Below are positions 8,729 through 16,503 of a DNA stretch of 64,000 nt, in pieces; the stretch's first letter is position 1; each line of letters begins with the position of its first letter. The notes under the pieces are model-generated. The model made no database searches and was not told the DNA's origin. It saw only the letters and a program-made list of their open reading frames with translations. The position numbers were made by a program, and so were the translations under genes. The DNA is taken from contig NZ_CP045295.1 in the NCBI RefSeq assembly GCF_009363095.1, forward strand, positions 4,080,001 to 4,144,000, given 5' to 3'. This stretch comes from Paenibacillus cellulositrophicus (lineage in GTDB: Bacteria; Bacillota; Bacilli; Paenibacillales; Paenibacillaceae).

Positions 8729-8733
8729 CCGTA

Positions 8734-9165
8734 TTAGGGCGTTTGCCCAACCTCCCGTTCAAAACCGACGATCCAATCGCCCTGGACCGCGGCATACCCC
8801 TCATCTCCTTCGGCAACCAAGCCGTACAGATGCTTCACGTCCAAATATTCCTTCCGCTCCCCGTTATCAAATTCCAGGGTGATGTAATAGTACGTTCTGG
8901 AGGAGCTGCCAGAATTTACAAAACCGCTGCCGTTATCATGATGGCTGCCGCTGTGATGGCGGATGTCCATCCGCTTGGAAACGACGCGGGCGTACGCGGA
9001 CGAACGGGGCGTACGGGCATTTTTGAAATAACGGGCACCATTCATAATGATGCTGGCAACGATGATGATGAACACGATGCCGAAAATAAAGGGGAAAATT
9101 CTAAACATAAAATCGAAGAAGTCAAAGCCTCCTCCGCCAAATGGCGGTGGTCCGGGAGTCACCAT
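8734..9165 (-). CDS. DUF2500 domain membrane protein
   Basis: A 143-residue protein with a Gly/Pro/Phe-rich start, one membrane helix (about residues 20-42, FPFIFGIVFIIIVASIIM), and a beta-rich domain with ARVVSKRMDIRHH, RTYYYITLEFDNGERKEY and a terminal GDWIVGFER. This arrangement matches DUF2500 proteins, which are widespread in Bacillota and of unknown function. A His/Ser/Gly-rich loop (about residues 69-87) interrupts the beta domain. It is expected to be anchored in the membrane with the beta domain outside or in the cytoplasm. It is convergent with the phosphotransferase gene and divergent from the ABC pair at 9356. Confidence 0.8.
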   Translation of the reverse strand: MVTPGPPPFGGGGFDFFDFMFRIFPFIFGIVFIIIVASIIMNGARYFKNARTPRSSAYARVVSKRMDIRHHSGSHHDNGSGFVNSGSSSRTYYYITLEFDNGERKEYLDVKHLYGLVAEGDEGYAAVQGDWIVGFEREVGQTP

Positions 9166-9355
9166 AACGTGTCATTCTCCTTTCATGATGCCGGTTTGGT
9201 GTGCATTCAACCGGACATTGTGTAGAACGCGTAAAACGCAGGAAAGTTGTCGATTATCGGCAAAAAATACGGCGATTGTATGATTCATGGTCCGCTTCCA
9301 TCTCTATATCTGCTATGCTAGTATTTGGAAATATAAGATGATAGGGGGAGCTGCT

Positions 9356-10153
9356 ATGCCAGAATCAAACCATGAGCCGATCATCTCCATCCAAGGACTC
9401 GAAATGAACTATGGGGGAAAGCAGGTTCTGAAGGGCATCAACCTGGATGTGTATGAAGGGCAAATTATCGGATATATCGGCCCGAACGGCGCGGGAAAAA
9501 GTACGACGGTCAAAATCATGCTGGGACTGATCAAAGGCTACAGCGGCCGGGTTCGCATCTTCGGCAAGGAGATTTCGGACGGAGAGGTAGAGTATAAGGC
9601 TAGGATCGGCTATGTTCCGGAGATCGCTGAGATGTACGATAGCTTGACCGCCCAGGAATATCTGACGTTCGTTGGCGAGCTGTACGGTCTTGAGCGGCGG
9701 CTTGCCGATCACAAGGCGCAGCGGCTGATGGAGCAGTTTGGCTTGGAAGAGGTGTACTTTAACCGGATCTCCTCTTTAAGTAAAGGCATGCGCCAGAAGG
9801 TACTGTTAATCTCAAGCCTCCTGCATAATCCTGACATTCTTTTTTTAGATGAGCCGCTCAGCGGACTGGATGCAAACAGCGTTATGGTGGTGAAGGAAAT
9901 GCTGGCGAGCCTTGCAGCCGAAGGCAAAACGATCTTTTATTCGTCTCATATTATGGAGGTTGTGGAGAAGATCAGCAGCCGGATCGTTTTGCTGAATGAA
10001 GGGAACGTTGTCGCCGACGGCAGCTTCGAGCAGCTGCAGGAACAGCTGCATGAAGGAACACTGGAAGAGATTTTTACAGAGCTGACCGGGTATCATGAGC
10101 ATAAAGATACGGCAGCCCGAATCGTGTCCATTGTAAAAGAGGTACAGCGATGA
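9356..10153 (+). CDS. ABC transporter ATP-binding protein
   Basis: A 265-residue ATPase subunit with Walker A GPNGAGKST, a Q-loop region, the signature-like SSLSKGMRQK, Walker B ILFLDEPLSGLD and a switch His in YSSHIMEVVEKI. The signature departs from LSGGQ (LSKGMRQK), which is common in ABC-2/DRA-type exporters. ATG at 9356 is preferred over the in-frame ATG at 9287, because GATAGGGGGAG lies just upstream of it and the 23 extra residues do not look like an ABC N-terminus. The stop overlaps the start of the permease gene by four bases, so the two are translationally coupled and form one transporter. Confidence 0.88.
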   Translation: MPESNHEPIISIQGLEMNYGGKQVLKGINLDVYEGQIIGYIGPNGAGKSTTVKIMLGLIKGYSGRVRIFGKEISDGEVEYKARIGYVPEIAEMYDSLTAQEYLTFVGELYGLERRLADHKAQRLMEQFGLEEVYFNRISSLSKGMRQKVLLISSLLHNPDILFLDEPLSGLDANSVMVVKEMLASLAAEGKTIFYSSHIMEVVEKISSRIVLLNEGNVVADGSFEQLQEQLHEGTLEEIFTELTGYHEHKDTAARIVSIVKEVQR

Positions 10154-11784
10154 ATGATTTCAAAACGCTGATTGTGCTGGACCGCTGCAAGGCTCTTTTC
10201 GAAAAGGCAGGGATGGATTATGTGCAGATGCGCCGTATACTACAGATCAAACTCACAATGGATGGCCGCCGGGCGCCGACACTCATCGGTAAAACTTCCC
10301 GATCTGCTGATCCTGATGAGCTGTCGAACCAGTTTCTTAAGTCGCTGTGGATCTATGCCGTGATGGGGGCGGTCATGACGCCATTCGTGGTCAGGGGTCA
10401 CAACCTTATTTTTCAGATGAGCATCGTATTCGGTATCTTGATGTTTATGATCACGACGTCGCTGATTTCCGACTTCTCCTCCGTATTGCTGGATGTTCGG
10501 GACCATACCATTTTGGGTTCCAAACCGGTGAACGCTAAGACGATCAATATGGCCAAGGCCATTCATATCATGATTTATTTGTTTTTTATTACAGGCTCGA
10601 TTACGGCCGCACCGCTCGTTGGCGTCCTGTTCCGACATGGCATTGTATTTTTCTTGATCTTTGTGCTGGAGATCGTGCTGATGGATCTGCTGATCGTCGC
10701 GATAACGGCATTGTTGTACTGGCTCGTCCTCCGCTTCTTCGACGGAGAAAAGCTGAAAGACATCATCAATTATGTGCAAATCGGCCTCACGATGGTAATG
10801 GCGGTTGGTTATCAGCTCATCGCCAGAGTGTTCAATTTAGTGGATCTGCAGATCGGGTATGAAGCCCAATGGTGGCATGTATTTCTGTTCCCGGTCTGGT
10901 TTGCGGCTCCGTTTGAATGGCTGTTCGGTGGATATAGGGGAGAGGCGATCATCGTTTTCAGCCTATTGTCGGTCCTCCTGCCGCTCCTGGCCGTATGGAT
11001 TTATGTTCGGATGATCCCTTCGTTTGAAGCCAATTTGCGGAAACTGTCCACCCAGACTTCCCGCAAGAAGGGAAGAGGCGGACGGTGGCCGGATGTTCTG
11101 GGGCGCTGGATCTGCAGAAGCCGGGAGGAGCGGGTGTTTTTCCGCTTTGCGCTCGGCATGATCCGGAAGGAGCGGGATTATAAACTAAAGGTGTACCCTT
11201 CGCTGGGACTCTCGCTCATCTTTCCGTTTATTTTCATGTTTAATACGTTTAATTCGGGCAGCAGCTGGGAGGAGATTCGTTCAGGTAACTCTTATTTGTT
11301 TATGTATTTCTGTGCCGTGATGATCCCCAGCGCCGTCATGATGCTGCAGTACACCAGCACGCCGAAAGGGGCGTGGATTTTCAATACCGTACCGCTGCGT
11401 AATCATGAGCCTGTCTATAAAGGCACGCTTAAAGCATGCATTGCTCAGCTTATACTGCCGATTTTCGTTATGGAGAGCATAATCTTTACGGTGATTTTCG
11501 GCGTCAGAATTCTGCCGGATCTGCTGGTCATACTCATTATGACCCTGCTGTATACCGTGATCAGCTTCCGGCTGATGGGTTTGGAGATGCCGTTTACCGA
11601 ACCTGCTCAGGCAGGAACGCAATCCGGAAGGGCCGGCCTGATGCTCCTACTATTTTTAATATTGGGGGCCATGGCAGGGCTTCATTTTGCACTCCGTTTC
11701 TCGACTTACGGAGTATATGTGCTGATGGCTGTGGCCTTGATCGCCAATATTGCCGCATGGAAACTGGCCTTCCGTAACCTTTAA
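10150..11784 (+). CDS. ABC transporter permease, multi-span
   Basis: A 544-residue integral membrane protein with about 11-12 predicted helices in two blocks, separated by a basic cytoplasmic stretch around residues 295-330 (KLSTQTSRKKGRGGRW). It starts four bases inside the upstream ATPase gene and completes that transporter. The design resembles large ABC-2-like permeases of Gram-positive bacteria; neither substrate nor direction is evident. A terminator lies 50 bases downstream. Confidence 0.8.
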   Translation: MNDFKTLIVLDRCKALFEKAGMDYVQMRRILQIKLTMDGRRAPTLIGKTSRSADPDELSNQFLKSLWIYAVMGAVMTPFVVRGHNLIFQMSIVFGILMFMITTSLISDFSSVLLDVRDHTILGSKPVNAKTINMAKAIHIMIYLFFITGSITAAPLVGVLFRHGIVFFLIFVLEIVLMDLLIVAITALLYWLVLRFFDGEKLKDIINYVQIGLTMVMAVGYQLIARVFNLVDLQIGYEAQWWHVFLFPVWFAAPFEWLFGGYRGEAIIVFSLLSVLLPLLAVWIYVRMIPSFEANLRKLSTQTSRKKGRGGRWPDVLGRWICRSREERVFFRFALGMIRKERDYKLKVYPSLGLSLIFPFIFMFNTFNSGSSWEEIRSGNSYLFMYFCAVMIPSAVMMLQYTSTPKGAWIFNTVPLRNHEPVYKGTLKACIAQLILPIFVMESIIFTVIFGVRILPDLLVILIMTLLYTVISFRLMGLEMPFTEPAQAGTQSGRAGLMLLLFLILGAMAGLHFALRFSTYGVYVLMAVALIANIAAWKLAFRNL

Positions 11785-11846
11785 GCTAAGGGCCAAAAAA
11801 TATCTGCAAGCGGTCTTCTATCAAGCTGTACATAAAGCGGCTCCGC

Positions 11847-11873
11847 CAATGCGACGGAAGGCCGCTTTTTAAT
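11847..11873 (+). terminator. Rho-independent terminator after the ABC pair
   Basis: Stem AAAGCGG...CCGCTTT with an inner CCG/CGG pairing and a TTTTT tail separates the ABC pair from the iron-regulated operon. Confidence 0.7.
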
Positions 11874-11887
11874 GCCCAAAATCGCTA

Positions 11888-11944
11888 TTGACATCCCAAT
11901 TGAGAACCAATATCATTTAGATATTTAATTGATACTGATTCTCA
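11888..11944 (+). promoter_or_regulatory. Fur-regulated promoter: sigma-A hexamers with two Fur boxes
   Basis: TTGACA (11888-11893) and TATCAT (11911-11916) are 17 bases apart. A 7-1-7 Fur box TGAGAACCAATATCA (11901-11915) lies between and over the -10, and a second, TGATACTGATTCTCA (11930-11944), covers the first transcribed bases. Each departs from TGATAATnATTATCA in two or three positions. This placement predicts repression by Fur-iron of the siderophore uptake operon starting at 11985. Confidence 0.8.
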
Positions 11945-11984
11945 ATATCAATATTAATACATAGTAGAGAGGGAGATTGTATTC

Positions 11985-13016
11985 ATGAAGACATTCCGGT
12001 TTAAACGGGGGCTGTTCGCCCCGTTCATCGTGTGCTGCCTTATCGCTTTATTCACTGCAGGCTGCAGTACGGGGGGAGAAGCCAGGGAAGGAGCTGCGGC
12101 ACAGGCTGGCAGCGGAGATTCAAGCACACCGGCCCAACAGGAGGAGGTTCGCACGATTCAGCACTCGATGGGAACCGCCGAGATGAAAGGGACGCCGAAA
12201 AACATCGTCGTTCTGGAATGGACGTACGCGGAGGATTTGATTGCACTGGGCATTCAGCCCAAAGGTGTCGCCGACGTAGAAGGGTATAAGAAATACGTGA
12301 ACGCCCAGCCGGGGCTGTCGGCGGACGTCATCGATGTAGGTACGCGGCAGGAGCCCAGTCTGGAGCTGATTACAAGCCTCAAACCGGACCTGATTATCGC
12401 GGAAAATTTCCGCGTGAAGGATACATACGAGCAGCTAAAGGCGATTGCGCCGACCGTAGTTTTTGATAACTACTCCAAAGAAGCTTCCCAGGATCAATAC
12501 GCCACGATGGAGAATTCCTTCCGGACGATTGCCGATATCGTCGGCAAGAAAGAGGAAGGCGAGAAGGTGCTCGCTGACGTGCAGGCCACCTTTGACAATG
12601 CCAAAGCGAAGCTGAAGGCCGCGGGCAAAGAGCATGTGAAATTCGCTTTGATTCAAGGCTTTTCGAATCAGGATGCGGCGGTCATGCTGCTGTACTCGGA
12701 CAACTCGATTGCTGCAGGCGCGCTGAAGCGTGCGGGCTTCGAGAATGCCTATCAGCCTAATCCCCTTCCGGAGGACGGCTATGCCCAGACGACAGTGGAA
12801 TCGCTGGTTCCTGTACAGGATGCCAATCTGCTGTACGTCGTTCAGGACGATGATAACATCATCGAGAAACAGATGAAAAACAATGCGGTCTGGAACGGCC
12901 TGCATTTCGTCAAGGAACAACAAACGTATCCTCTGGGCGGCGATATGTGGGTATACGGCGGCCCGCTGTCGGCGAAAATCCTGGTCGATAAAGCGGTCAG
13001 TCTGTTGACGCAATGA
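11985..13016 (+). CDS. Iron-siderophore ABC transporter substrate-binding lipoprotein
   Basis: A 343-residue periplasmic-binding-protein fold receptor with a lipoprotein signal (lipobox TAGC, lipidated Cys27), a Ser/Ala/Gln-rich linker, and then FecB/FhuD-type motifs: NIVVLEWTYAEDLIALGIQPKGVAD, EPSLELITSLKPDLIIAE and the C-terminal GDMWVYGGPLSAKILVDK (quoted in pieces). It captures ferric siderophore or citrate at the outer membrane face for the permease encoded next, whose start overlaps its stop (ATGA). Two Fur boxes overlie its promoter. The precise siderophore is not determinable. Confidence 0.88.
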   Translation: MKTFRFKRGLFAPFIVCCLIALFTAGCSTGGEAREGAAAQAGSGDSSTPAQQEEVRTIQHSMGTAEMKGTPKNIVVLEWTYAEDLIALGIQPKGVADVEGYKKYVNAQPGLSADVIDVGTRQEPSLELITSLKPDLIIAENFRVKDTYEQLKAIAPTVVFDNYSKEASQDQYATMENSFRTIADIVGKKEEGEKVLADVQATFDNAKAKLKAAGKEHVKFALIQGFSNQDAAVMLLYSDNSIAAGALKRAGFENAYQPNPLPEDGYAQTTVESLVPVQDANLLYVVQDDDNIIEKQMKNNAVWNGLHFVKEQQTYPLGGDMWVYGGPLSAKILVDKAVSLLTQ

Positions 13017-15091
13017 AGCCGGTAATGGAGCCGGTGATGGAACCGGGGGCAGCCGTAAGGCCGGAAAATCGCCGAATCAGCCTGAATCTGCTGGTGTTTG
13101 CCGGGGGAGGCGTCCTGCTCATATTCCTGCTGGCGCTGAGCCTGACGCAAGGGGAGCTTCATATTCCGCTTCGTACGGTGTATGAGGCGATCGTTCACCC
13201 GCAGAACATTGCGGAACACCAGACCATTCGCGGCCTGCGGCTGCCCAGAGCCGTCATGGGCATTTTGGCTGGTGCCGCCCTGGCTGCGGCAGGCGCCCTG
13301 CTGCAGACGGTGACGCGGAACGCCCTGGCGGAAGCGGGAACCTTCGGGATCAATGCCGGCGCTTATTTTGCCGTGGTGCTGTGCACGATCTTTATGCCGT
13401 CCCTGATTCATTCGTCACCGCTTATCACGGCTTTGCTCGGCGGCTGCCTTGGCGCAGGGCTGTCTTACCTGCTGGCCGGGGCAAGCCGGAGCACGCCGGT
13501 CCGGATGGCGCTCTCCGGCATGATCGTGTCGCTGGTGCTCGCCTCGTTCACCGGCGCGCTCCAGCTGCTGTTTGAGAACGAGACGAATGGGCTGTTCGTC
13601 TGGGGTTCGGGCTCGCTGAACCAGAACGATTGGCACGGAGCGGCCTCCAGCTGGCCGTGGGTGACCGGCGTCCTCGTTCTGGCATGGCTGTTCCGGCGCC
13701 AGCTGGACCTGCTGGAGATGGGGGACGAGACCGCCCAGGCGCTGGGCCAGCGGGTTGGGCTGGCCCGCACCGCCGCACTCTCCGCGGCGGTCCTGCTCGC
13801 CGGGGTCACCGTCAGCGTGGTGGGCCCGATCGGTTTTGTGGGGTTGATCGCCCCGCATCTCATTCGCTTGCTCGGGATGCGGCGGCATGCGCTGCTCATT
13901 CCAGGCAGCGCGTTATGGGGCGCGGTCATCCTGCTGGGTGCCGACGCCATTGCCCGGTTGTTCCGCGGCACGCTCGGGGAGCTGCCGGCGGGGGCCGTCA
14001 CGGCGCTGTTCGGCGCGCCGTGGCTGATCTGGCTGGCGCTGCGGGCCAGCCGCACGGCTGCGGCAGACGGCGGAGGCGGGATGAGCGCCGGCGTGCTGCA
14101 TAAGCGCCCGCCGTACCCGATGCTGCTTGCCGCCATGATTGTGCTGATCCTGCTGGCATCGGTCATCGGCATATCGGCAGGCAGCCTGCGCATCCCGCTG
14201 GGCGATACGCTCGCGGTCCTGAGCGGCGGCGGGGAGGCGATGTACCGCAATATCATCCTTGATATGCGTCTGCCCCGCCTGCTCGTATCGCTGCTGGCCG
14301 GAGCCGGTCTCGCGGTGGCCGGCGTCATGCTGCAGAGCACCGTCCGCAATCCGCTGGCGGATGCCTCGGTGGTGGGCGTCACCTCCGGCGCGGGCGTTGG
14401 GGCGCTGCTGCTGATCGTGCTCTTCCCGGCCGCCTCCAGCGGATGGCTGCCGGCTGCGGCCATCGTGGGCGCTGTGGGCGCAGCAGCCGTGGTCGGCGTG
14501 CTGTCCTGGCGAAAGGGGCTGGAGACCAGCACGCTGACGCTGGTCGGCATCGCCGTGTCGGCGGCCTGCGCCGCGGCAATCCAGTTCCTGGTCATCCGCT
14601 CCGGCATGGGGGCTGCTCCGGCGCTGGCCTGGCTGGCCGGCACCGTCTATGCCCGCGGCTGGAGCGATTTGATCAGGCTGGCTGCGCTGCTGATCGTCCT
14701 GCTTCCGGCGGCCTGGCTGATCGGCCGCCGGGCAGACCTGCTGGGATTCGGCGATGCCGTATCCCAGGGGCTTGGCCTGGCGCTGACGCGGGCCCGGCTG
14801 CTCACAGCGCTGATCGGCGTGCTCATCGCGGCCGCCGTCGTTCAGGCCGTTGGCACGGTCGGTTTCGTCGGCCTGCTGGCACCGCACGCCGTCCGCCTGC
14901 TGACCGGGCATCATACCCGGCGCGCGGTCGTGCTGTCGGCGCTGCTCGGGAGCCTGCTGATGGTCGTATCCGATATCGTCGGCCGGCTGCTGATCGCCCC
15001 CAAGGAAATTCCGGTCGGTCTTGTCGCAGCGGTCATCGGAACGCCTTATCTGCTCTTTCTGATGTTCCGCTCCAACCGGCTCAGGAAATAG
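13013..15091 (+). CDS. fhuB: Fused FecCD-type iron-siderophore permease (FhuB-like)
   Basis: At 692 residues this is two FecCD permease units joined in one chain, about 1-345 and 350-692, as in FhuB. Each half carries the family marks: RGLRLPRAVMGILAGAALA with LLQTVTRNALAEAGTFGI in the first, and MRLPRLLVSLLAGAGLAV with MLQSTVRNPLADASVVGV in the second, plus paired GPIGFVGLIAPHLIRLL and GTVGFVGLLAPHAVRLL motifs for contact with the ATPase (quoted in short pieces). About 20 membrane helices are expected. The gene overlaps the binding-protein gene by four bases. No ATPase gene is present, so a shared ATPase (FhuC/YusV-like) encoded elsewhere is needed. The gene is very GC-rich. Confidence 0.9.
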   Translation: MKPVMEPVMEPGAAVRPENRRISLNLLVFAGGGVLLIFLLALSLTQGELHIPLRTVYEAIVHPQNIAEHQTIRGLRLPRAVMGILAGAALAAAGALLQTVTRNALAEAGTFGINAGAYFAVVLCTIFMPSLIHSSPLITALLGGCLGAGLSYLLAGASRSTPVRMALSGMIVSLVLASFTGALQLLFENETNGLFVWGSGSLNQNDWHGAASSWPWVTGVLVLAWLFRRQLDLLEMGDETAQALGQRVGLARTAALSAAVLLAGVTVSVVGPIGFVGLIAPHLIRLLGMRRHALLIPGSALWGAVILLGADAIARLFRGTLGELPAGAVTALFGAPWLIWLALRASRTAAADGGGGMSAGVLHKRPPYPMLLAAMIVLILLASVIGISAGSLRIPLGDTLAVLSGGGEAMYRNIILDMRLPRLLVSLLAGAGLAVAGVMLQSTVRNPLADASVVGVTSGAGVGALLLIVLFPAASSGWLPAAAIVGAVGAAAVVGVLSWRKGLETSTLTLVGIAVSAACAAAIQFLVIRSGMGAAPALAWLAGTVYARGWSDLIRLAALLIVLLPAAWLIGRRADLLGFGDAVSQGLGLALTRARLLTALIGVLIAAAVVQAVGTVGFVGLLAPHAVRLLTGHHTRRAVVLSALLGSLLMVVSDIVGRLLIAPKEIPVGLVAAVIGTPYLLFLMFRSNRLRK

Positions 15092-15104
15092 CCTTCCGCC
15101 CCGG

Positions 15105-15144
15105 CTCCCTTCGCCTCAGCTGGAATAAGCTGGGGTGAAGGGGG
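15105..15144 (+). promoter_or_regulatory. RNA hairpin covering a ribosome binding site
   Basis: CCCTTCGCCTCAGCT (15107-15121) and AGCTGGGGTGAAGGG (15128-15142) form a 15-bp stem in RNA (13 Watson-Crick pairs and two G-U), with loop GGAATA. The right arm contains the AAGGG of the ribosome site for the ATG at 15153, and no T-run follows, so it acts as a translational lid rather than a typical terminator. It lies directly after the fhuB-like stop codon. Confidence 0.65.
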
Positions 15145-15152
15145 TGAGACGC

Positions 15153-15455
15153 ATGACGACATCCAAGCATTATTCGGCAGCCAAGAAGTATATGAACCGC
15201 CGGGTAAAGATCAAGACGAAGTACGGAAGCACGTTCTACGGTAAGATCGTCAAGGTCAGCAGTTCCAAGGTATACCTGAAGGTTTCCTCGGTCTCGAGCA
15301 GTCCCGGAAAGGCGCATATCTCGTTTTTTCCTTTCATTCTGCCGCTCGTACTGTTCGATCTGCTGGTGATAGTGCTGGCGGACGGCCGTCACCATCATGT
15401 TCCGCATCCACACTATCCACACGGTCCGTATCCCGGCCCATACCGTCGTCTATAA
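15153..15455 (+). CDS. Small protein with Sm-like N-terminus, one membrane helix and His/Pro tail
   Basis: A 100-residue protein. The first part (NRRVKIKTKYGSTFYGKIVKV, then SSSKVYLKVSS) has the hydrophobic and glycine spacing of an Sm/SH3-like beta barrel. Next comes one hydrophobic helix (ISFFPFILPLVLFDLLVIVL) and a tail HHHVPHPHYPHGPYPGPYRR rich in His, Pro and Tyr. The ATG at 15153 has AAGGGGGTG at proper distance; the in-frame GTG at 15135 lies inside the hairpin stem and is less likely. Similar His/Pro/Tyr tails occur on small spore and envelope proteins of Bacillales. Function unknown; it may be cotranscribed with the iron uptake operon. Confidence 0.65.
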   Translation: MTTSKHYSAAKKYMNRRVKIKTKYGSTFYGKIVKVSSSKVYLKVSSVSSSPGKAHISFFPFILPLVLFDLLVIVLADGRHHHVPHPHYPHGPYPGPYRRL

Positions 15456-15618
15456 TCGGACTTGTTTCTGCAGCTAACAACCGTTTACACCAGGCGGATT
15501 TCGACAAAATGGCTGGTAAAAGTTATTCTTTTGTCGTAATTTCATACAAAAAATGAAGCCGCACGCATGCCGCATTAAAGCGCTCTACATCCGGCAGCTG
15601 CGGGTTTCCCGCTTTGGA

Positions 15619-15642
15619 AGGCCCCCGAAAGGGGGCTTTTTT
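15619..15642 (+). terminator. Strong rho-independent terminator
   Basis: GCCCCC-GAAA-GGGGGC followed by TTTTTT. It ends transcription from the siderophore/Sm-like genes; the rest of the 280-base gap to 15736 shows nothing else clear. Confidence 0.85.
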
Positions 15643-15735
15643 ATATTTCCGGCACTTGGCACTATTTCTCACTTTGATTCTGTCCCTCAGAAGTAGTACA
15701 TTATTAATTGAAATCATAAGGAGGTTTCCGAATTA

Positions 15736-16218
15736 ATGTTCTATGAAGACAATGAGAATTTGAGCATCATGACCTACACCTTGAATAGCGGCATTAAAGG
15801 AACTGTACCTTTATCCAATAAGCAGATTCAGGAATGGATCGAGTGCTATCGCACAGATGCGAAATTCATCACAGCGATCGGTAAGGAGTTTTTCGGCCTG
15901 AATCCGGAGCTGGTCGCCGATTTTAAAGTGCATAATCGGTTCTCCAATTACGCTGAACTGATCAAGCCCGTGGTTCCTTCTTCGGAGTCCGACAACACGG
16001 ATCAGCTGTCGAAGGCGTACGAAGAAAACCGGGTGTACTTCAAGGTCGATTGCAAATGCGGTACGACTTACACGACCTTTTCCCAATACTACACGACCAA
16101 ATGGTATTGTTCCAAGTGCAAGGAAATCGTATTTTTGGACAAGAAGAAGGGCAGAGTGCCGACCGATAAGGGCGATGCCTGGTACATGACCAATAAATAC
16201 TATGTGGCACGGGACTAG
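15736..16218 (+). CDS. Hypothetical protein with zinc-ribbon-like cysteines
   Basis: A 160-residue soluble protein; the N-terminal two thirds is unremarkable mixed sequence, and the C-terminal part holds DCKCGTTYTTF followed 16 residues later by WYCSKCKEIVFL, so two CxC/CxxC pairs suited to binding one zinc ion. It ends in a polar tail (KGDAWYMTNKYYVARD). ATG follows AAGGAGG at a standard distance. No signal peptide or membrane helix. A hairpin terminator follows. I do not recognise the family; a regulatory or structural zinc-ribbon role is an inference from the cysteines. Confidence 0.65.
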   Translation: MFYEDNENLSIMTYTLNSGIKGTVPLSNKQIQEWIECYRTDAKFITAIGKEFFGLNPELVADFKVHNRFSNYAELIKPVVPSSESDNTDQLSKAYEENRVYFKVDCKCGTTYTTFSQYYTTKWYCSKCKEIVFLDKKKGRVPTDKGDAWYMTNKYYVARD

Positions 16219-16275
16219 CATGATTTCACGAACGAGCCTGAAGCAGGCAACATATATAGAGGAACTGAAGAATTG

Positions 16276-16312
16276 GACGGCTGCGCCGAAAGGTGCGGGC
16301 GTCTATTTTGTG
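16276..16312 (+). terminator. Rho-independent terminator before the cyd operon
   Basis: GACGGCTGCGCC-GAAA-GGTGCGGGCGTC forms 11 of 12 pairs counting G-U, followed by TATTTTGT. Confidence 0.65.
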
Positions 16313-16338
16313 CTTGAAGGGCCTCATTTTTTAATATT

Positions 16339-16356
16339 TTGTGACTAATTTCACAA
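16339..16356 (+). promoter_or_regulatory. Rex/Fnr-type operator 1 of cydABCD
   Basis: TTGTGACTAATTTCACAA, an 18-bp palindrome with perfect 6-bp outer arms (TTGTGA/TCACAA). It fits both the Rex operator (TTGTGA-N6-TCACAA) and the Fnr/Crp half-sites TGTGA-N6-TCACA. Confidence 0.8.
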
Positions 16357-16378
16357 AATCAACGATTTGGGCTTGGTA

Positions 16379-16396
16379 TTGTGACATAAATCACAA
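16379..16396 (+). promoter_or_regulatory. Rex/Fnr-type operator 2, inside the core promoter of cydABCD
   Basis: TTGTGACATAAATCACAA, the same 18-bp motif, centred exactly 40 bp from operator 1. A possible -35 TTGGTA (16374-16379) and -10 TATTCG (16397-16402) are 17 bases apart, which would put this operator in the spacer, suited to repression. The core hexamers are weak and inferred. Confidence 0.75.
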
Positions 16397-16503
16397 TATT
16401 CGGATTCAAAGTCTGCCATGATACAGGAAGAAACGATGAAGCCAAGTTATCGGAACCTGTTAGGCGGGTTTTAAGAATAACGACAGGAAAGAGGGAAGAG
16501 ACG

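Noticed and set aside
13465..14914. Long minus-strand reading frames (up to 392 codons) opposite the fused permease gene
   Set aside because: They arise from high GC at the third position of the permease gene; the products are Ala/Pro/Arg/Ser-rich with no domain, while the plus strand encodes a clear FhuB-type protein.
15523..15717. A 64-codon minus-strand frame in the gap before the zinc-ribbon-like gene
   Set aside because: It runs straight across the terminator at 15619-15642 and has no ribosome site or family features.
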